From VYFG01 sp965248685 (GTDB taxonomy: Bacteria; Pseudomonadota; Gammaproteobacteria; Arenicellales; Poriferihabitantaceae), in contig CBDFKC010000003.1 in NCBI GenBank assembly GCA_965248685.1, positions 2,976,001 through 3,040,000 of the forward strand: a stretch of 64,000 nucleotides of DNA, given 5' to 3'. Every line of letters begins with the position of its first letter. Positions within the stretch are counted from its first letter, which is position 1. The notes beneath the pieces are model-generated. The model was not told the origin of the DNA. It made no database searches and worked only from the letters and a program-made list of their open reading frames with translations. The translations under genes and the position numbers were made by a program. Shown here piece by piece: positions 60,602 to 64,000 of this stretch.

Positions 60602-61179
60602 TGAAAAAAGTTTTAATTTGCACCTATGGTATCAACTCAAAGGGAAAAGGAATCAATCGACTAACGGATGCGCTAAAAGAGGATTACGACGAGATCCGAA
60701 CCTATCACCATACCGTTCGACATTTTTACCACGGCTGGTCCTGGAATAGCGTTGTTAACGATGCGGTTGGGGTAATTAAGATTGCCAGCGAATACGATCA
60801 TCCAGTCGATATTTGCGGTCACTCACATGGTGCATTGATTATGAACCGTGCTATGTGGCTTGGTTTGGAAGTGCGGAATGCCTATTTTTTCGGGGCAGCA
60901 ATGTCTAGCGACCAGGAGCCGTATCACTTCTACGAGGCCGAGCACATATACAACTATCACAATGTAGATGATCGAGCACTGAAATTCGGCGCGTTACTGC
61001 CGAAGCACCTATATGGGAGCATGGGTATTCAAGGCTATCGCGGAGTACCGAGGGTGCCGACTCTCCATGACTTCAGTATGAGAATGGGCAAGGGTTGGCT
61101 ACGTCACTCTGGTTATTTTGACCCGGAGAATATTCCGCGTCTCAGGCACTCCATGCTGACCGGCACTCCCATCGATTAA
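60601..61179 (+). CDS. Alpha/beta hydrolase-like protein
   Basis: 192 residues. The strand MKKVLICTYGINSKGKG is followed by a nucleophile elbow DICGHSHGALIMN (GHSHG). The C-terminal part gives a His candidate (VPTLHDFSMRM) and an Asp (NVDDRALK). There is no signal peptide. Possibly a lipase or esterase of the lysis region, recalling LysB-type enzymes, but a Gram-negative target is unknown. ATG 60601 overlaps the preceding TGA. Confidence 0.65.
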   Translation: MKKVLICTYGINSKGKGINRLTDALKEDYDEIRTYHHTVRHFYHGWSWNSVVNDAVGVIKIASEYDHPVDICGHSHGALIMNRAMWLGLEVRNAYFFGAAMSSDQEPYHFYEAEHIYNYHNVDDRALKFGALLPKHLYGSMGIQGYRGVPRVPTLHDFSMRMGKGWLRHSGYFDPENIPRLRHSMLTGTPID

Positions 61180-61191
61180 TCGGGATGCATC

Positions 61192-61422
61192 ATGGCTGAT
61201 GACAAAATCGAGTATCAACTTGAGCAGATTGAAAAGCGACTGGATGCCATTCAAAAAGAATCGGTCCCGCGAGAACTGTTCGATATTTTTGTGGTGGAGG
61301 TCAAAGTTATCTCGGAGCAGCTGCGCCAAACTAACAAATTTCGATGGATGTTCACTGGGGCCATTTTCCTGATCCCAACAGTCATCGGTGTTCTGGCTAA
61401 TCTGAATAAGCTATTGCCATGA
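61192..61422 (+). CDS. Small coiled-coil membrane protein
   Basis: 76 residues. N-terminal coiled coil (IEYQLEQIEKRLDAIQKESV; VVEVKVISEQLRQTNKF) and a C-terminal transmembrane helix (WMFTGAIFLIPTVIGVLANL). This layout matches hemolysin XhlA-like or gp25-type phage membrane proteins that aid lysis. Ends in an ATGA overlap with the next gene. Confidence 0.6.
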   Translation: MADDKIEYQLEQIEKRLDAIQKESVPRELFDIFVVEVKVISEQLRQTNKFRWMFTGAIFLIPTVIGVLANLNKLLP

Positions 61423-61628
61423 CGATTGGGCTACAAATTCTTGGTTGTGTATTGATGTTGGGATTCTTGTATTTGGTGTGGCGACAGGGTCGACGGGAGA
61501 ATTCGACAATCTGTCGATTAGACCGCCTTCAAAAATTCGGAGCGCGGATTGCTGATTCGAACGTCGAATACGAAAATATTAGCGCCAGGCAAGAACTGGG
61601 GATGCTGGGGAAAAAGAAAAATGTTTAG
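61419..61628 (+). CDS. Small membrane-anchored phage protein (possible i-spanin or holin partner)
   Basis: 69 residues. One N-terminal transmembrane helix (ILGCVLMLGFLYLVW) is followed by a charged region (RQGRRENSTICRLDRLQKFG) and a basic end. Overlaps neighbours at both ends. No family recognised. Position and topology suggest a lysis accessory role. Confidence 0.5.
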   Translation: MTIGLQILGCVLMLGFLYLVWRQGRRENSTICRLDRLQKFGARIADSNVEYENISARQELGMLGKKKNV

Positions 61629-62001
61629 TTGGGAAGTAACACAGGAGATGTTCTACGCGATCTGGTTCACTGTTGGACTTGGTGTCAGCTTAAGTGCGCT
61701 TACAGGTACATTGGAAGCATATCGAGAAGATGGGTTTAACCCGCCTTTTCGGATTCTATTGGGGATCTTTCTGTCTTGGAGCGGTGAAACACTCGCGCGA
61801 GGGTACTTTTTACTTTTCCTTATCCAAGGATCTTTTGCCTGGCTAACGATTACGCTGATATCACCGATTATCGTTTTTTCCGCCGTTCTCATTGTAGCGG
61901 GTGGCTGCTTTCATAAGCACACACTCGACAAAAAGTGGATCCGTTGGTTGGTCGGCGGCATTGCTTTCGCGGTGCTGCTCGAAATTCTAAAAATAACATA
62001 A
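61621..62001 (+). CDS. Phage integral membrane protein
   Basis: 126 residues from ATG 61621. Four hydrophobic helices (MFYAIWFTVGLGVSLSAL, FRILLGIFLSWSGETLA-RGYFLLFLIQGS, LTITLISPIIVFSAVLIVAGG, WIRWLVGGIAFAVLLEIL). A longer frame from 61549 overlaps the previous gene. Possibly a holin or superinfection-exclusion protein. No family. Confidence 0.55.
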   Translation: MFSWEVTQEMFYAIWFTVGLGVSLSALTGTLEAYREDGFNPPFRILLGIFLSWSGETLARGYFLLFLIQGSFAWLTITLISPIIVFSAVLIVAGGCFHKHTLDKKWIRWLVGGIAFAVLLEILKIT

Positions 62002-62009
62002 AAATTCCG

Positions 62010-62525
62010 ATGGCGTATTCACAAGAAATAGTCAACAAGGTGCGGACCAACTACGTGCGTCATGCACTACCTCTCCGGCAGGCAGCAGAGAAAAACGGCA
62101 TCCCTTACAACACCGTGCGTGCGTGGAAACGCAAAGCGAAGGATGATGGCGATGATTGGGATACGGCGCGGAGTGCGTCACGATTGCTGCAAGGCGGTGC
62201 ATCTGAGGTCGCCGCTGCATTCATGGACGACTTCGTCAAGATCTATCATGCCACGGTTAAAAAGCTGAACGTGATGATGGAAGAAGACGACGATTATGAT
62301 CCTATCATTATCGCCGAGTCGCTTTCCAAAATGGCCGATGCCTGGGCCAAGACAATGGGAACCATGAGCAAGGGCAAACCCCAGCTCAATAAATTGTCCA
62401 TCGCTTTCGAAGTAATCGAGCAATTCAACGCGTGGATCCGTGAATATGATCCGGCCAAGGCGACCGAATGGGTTAATTTAATGGAGCCGTTCTCTGCCCA
62501 TCTGACCAAGTTCATGGGCAAATAA
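62010..62525 (+). CDS. Phage small terminase subunit, DUF1804 (Mu gp27 type)
   Basis: 171 residues from ATG 62010. The N-terminus has the helix-turn-helix VRTNYVRHALPLRQAAEKNGIPYNTVRAWKRKAKDDGDDWDTARSA typical of DUF1804. The C-terminal half (LNKLSIAFEVIEQFNAWIREYDP) is helical. It recognises phage DNA for packaging. Stop and the next start overlap (TAATG). Confidence 0.88.
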   Translation: MAYSQEIVNKVRTNYVRHALPLRQAAEKNGIPYNTVRAWKRKAKDDGDDWDTARSASRLLQGGASEVAAAFMDDFVKIYHATVKKLNVMMEEDDDYDPIIIAESLSKMADAWAKTMGTMSKGKPQLNKLSIAFEVIEQFNAWIREYDPAKATEWVNLMEPFSAHLTKFMGK

Positions 62526-64000
62526 TGAAGCTCGTCACAGACATTCAGTTTCTCAAACAGGTTGCGGAATTTGCAGACCAGCAGCGGCGCCTGATTGAAA
62601 CCGAGGTCGAGGGCTTTCCGATCAATGCCGAAGCGACCAAGCAACGGGTTGAGCGAAATAAAAAGGATTTTCGGGAATTTTCGCACACTTATTTCCCGCA
62701 CTATATCAAGGGCAACGATTCACTCTTTCACGAGTTTGTCTATGGGACTGTGCCGGACCTCATTGATCAAAAGGACGGTGTTAAGGAAGCTATCGCCGCG
62801 CCACGAGGCGAGGCCAAATCAACCATTTTCAGCATGATCCTCGTGATTTGGGTCATTGTCACTGAGCGCAAGTGGTTCCCAATTATTGTGATGGATGCCT
62901 TTGACCAGGCAGCACTCGCCCTCGAAGGAATCAAAGCTGAGTTTGAAAGCAATCCGAGATTGCAACAAGACTATCCGAAGGTGATGGGAAAAGGCGATAC
63001 CTGGCAGGTCGGTGATATTGTGACGAACAATAATCGACGGGTGCAGGTTGCTGGATCCAATAAGAAAATCCGAGGACGTAAGCACGGTCCCCATCGACCG
63101 GATCTCGTTATCTGCGACGATATCGAAAACGACGAAAACGTGAAGTCGCCCAAACAGCGTAACAAGCTGGAGTCAATGATCAAAAAGGCCGTGCTGAAAC
63201 TGGGTCCGCCAGACGGATCGATGGATATATTTATCATTGGTACCGTGCTCCACTATGACAGTGTGCTCAGTCGATTTCTTAAAAGCCCTGCCTGGGGTAG
63301 CCACAAATTCAAGGCACTTCCAACACTTCCAGATCGGATGGATCTATGGGACAAATTTGAAGAACTATTTTTGAACGAGGGCAAGGACGAAGCGCTTCGG
63401 TATTACCATCGGCGTAAAAAGAAAATGGACGAGGGTGCCATAGTGAGTTGGCCAGGCACGCGGGATCTCGTCATGCTGATGATTATCAGAGCAGAGGATC
63501 ACCACTCGTTTGATTCGGAATATCAGAATGACCCAACCGACTCCGAGAATTCACCGTTTAAAGATTTGGTCTACTGGGTCCATGAGGATAAAAAGTGGTT
63601 GTTTTATGGTGCATGTGATCCCAGCATGGGCAAGCGAAATGTTAATCGAGATCCAGCAGCCATTCTCATCGGCGGAATTAACCGAAAGATTGGAAAACTT
63701 GATGTAGTTGAGGCGAGGATCGCCCGGATGGTACCGGATTTGATTATCAATACGATTATCGAATTGCAGCGTGAGTACGCCTGTTTGTTATGGGCGATTG
63801 AGGCGGTTCAATTTCAGGAATTCATGATGACCGAATTGGTCAAGCGGTCGGCGACAGCACGTTGTCCGGTACCAGCACGAGGCATTGTTCCCCACATAGA
63901 CAAAGAACTTCGAATCCAATCATTGCAGCCACATACTGCTAACGGATTGATTCGATTTCACCATTCGCACCGTCAGCTGCTTGAACAAATGCAACACTGG
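62525..64000 (+). CDS. Phage large terminase subunit (Mu gp28 type), cut by window end
   Basis: About 492 residues are present, with no stop before the window edge. The ATPase part has Walker A IAAPRGEAKST (Lys98), Walker B DLVICDDIEND (Asp198, Asp199) and the coupling region DIFIIGTVLHYDS. The nuclease part begins at GACDPSMGKR and continues through LLWAIEAVQFQEF. It packages DNA into proheads. Starts at ATG 62525, overlapping the small-subunit stop. Portal and MuF genes should follow outside the window. Confidence 0.9.
   Translation, partial: MKLVTDIQFLKQVAEFADQQRRLIETEVEGFPINAEATKQRVERNKKDFREFSHTYFPHYIKGNDSLFHEFVYGTVPDLIDQKDGVKEAIAAPRGEAKSTIFSMILVIWVIVTERKWFPIIVMDAFDQAALALEGIKAEFESNPRLQQDYPKVMGKGDTWQVGDIVTNNNRRVQVAGSNKKIRGRKHGPHRPDLVICDDIENDENVKSPKQRNKLESMIKKAVLKLGPPDGSMDIFIIGTVLHYDSVLSRFLKSPAWGSHKFKALPTLPDRMDLWDKFEELFLNEGKDEALRYYHRRKKKMDEGAIVSWPGTRDLVMLMIIRAEDHHSFDSEYQNDPTDSENSPFKDLVYWVHEDKKWLFYGACDPSMGKRNVNRDPAAILIGGINRKIGKLDVVEARIARMVPDLIINTIIELQREYACLLWAIEAVQFQEFMMTELVKRSATARCPVPARGIVPHIDKELRIQSLQPHTANGLIRFHHSHRQLLEQMQHW

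Larger units (their letters stand above)
29376..64000. mobile_element. Mu-like transposable siphovirus-type prophage (right end beyond window)
   Basis: The MuA- and MuB-like genes, Gam, GemA, Mor-like activator, DUF1804 small terminase, gp28-type large terminase, Mu I-type protease, gpG, DUF1320 and tape measure genes define a Mu-related phage. A simple tail tube gene and no tail sheath gene suggest a flexible non-contractile tail as in the B3/D3112 group. Unlike Mu, the protease-to-fiber genes (46.5 to 29.4 kb) are leftward and the early, lysis and terminase genes (48.9 kb onward) are rightward. Portal and MuF genes are not in the window and are expected to the right. Both boundaries are unresolved. 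Confidence 0.85.

Overview
The window reads as a gammaproteobacterial chromosome segment. Indicators are a RoxA/YcfD-type ribosomal oxygenase, regulators joining a winged helix to TolB-like and TPR regions, an FNR-type operator, Gram-negative lipoproteins and a Mu-like prophage. I could not assign a genus.

Left part (1-17 kb) is a patchwork. It holds the end of a MOSC-domain gene, a secreted lipase with a cysteine-rich insertion, roxA, and an AT-rich cassette (methyltransferase, small YLDPGTGS protein, membrane sulfatase) with matching short repeats beside both ends. Then come a cysteine-cluster protein and a small cluster of a non-heme iron oxygenase, an acyl/amino-acid-activating ligase, an imine-reductase-like enzyme and a regulator. 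Three genes here are broken: the ligase by one in-frame TAG, the regulator by two in-frame TGAs, and an LCAT-like lipoprotein by two frameshifts and a TAG.

Middle part (17.4-28 kb) is a respiratory island lying between two truncated tRNA-Arg 3' ends in the same orientation; a third remnant is at 15.2 kb. Its leftward operon encodes a small membrane protein, a CuA subunit II, a heme-copper subunit I, heme O synthase, SCO, a cytochrome b/ferredoxin/MvhD fusion and a membrane-anchored protein. It diverges from a bacteriohemerythrin across a perfect FNR/DNR-type box. Subunit I has Gln where O2-reducing relatives have the active-site Tyr, so nitric oxide reduction is a serious possibility. A second, more divergent heme-copper-like protein follows.

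Right part (about 29.4 kb to the window end) is a transposable (Mu-like) siphovirus-type prophage. The repressor, Ner-like protein, MuA and MuB homologs, Gam, GemA and Mor-like activator read rightward from about 49 kb into lysis genes, small terminase and a large terminase cut by the window edge. The protease, capsid, tail tube, tape measure and fiber genes read leftward from 46.5 kb to 29.4 kb, so the late region is split and inverted compared with Mu. A 25-bp element is repeated in opposite orientation just upstream of the two late units. The tail assembly chaperone has a textbook -1 frameshift site. A fatty-acid-hydroxylase gene sits between the two arms as cargo.

All assignments rest on reading the translated sequences and motifs; no database search was run.
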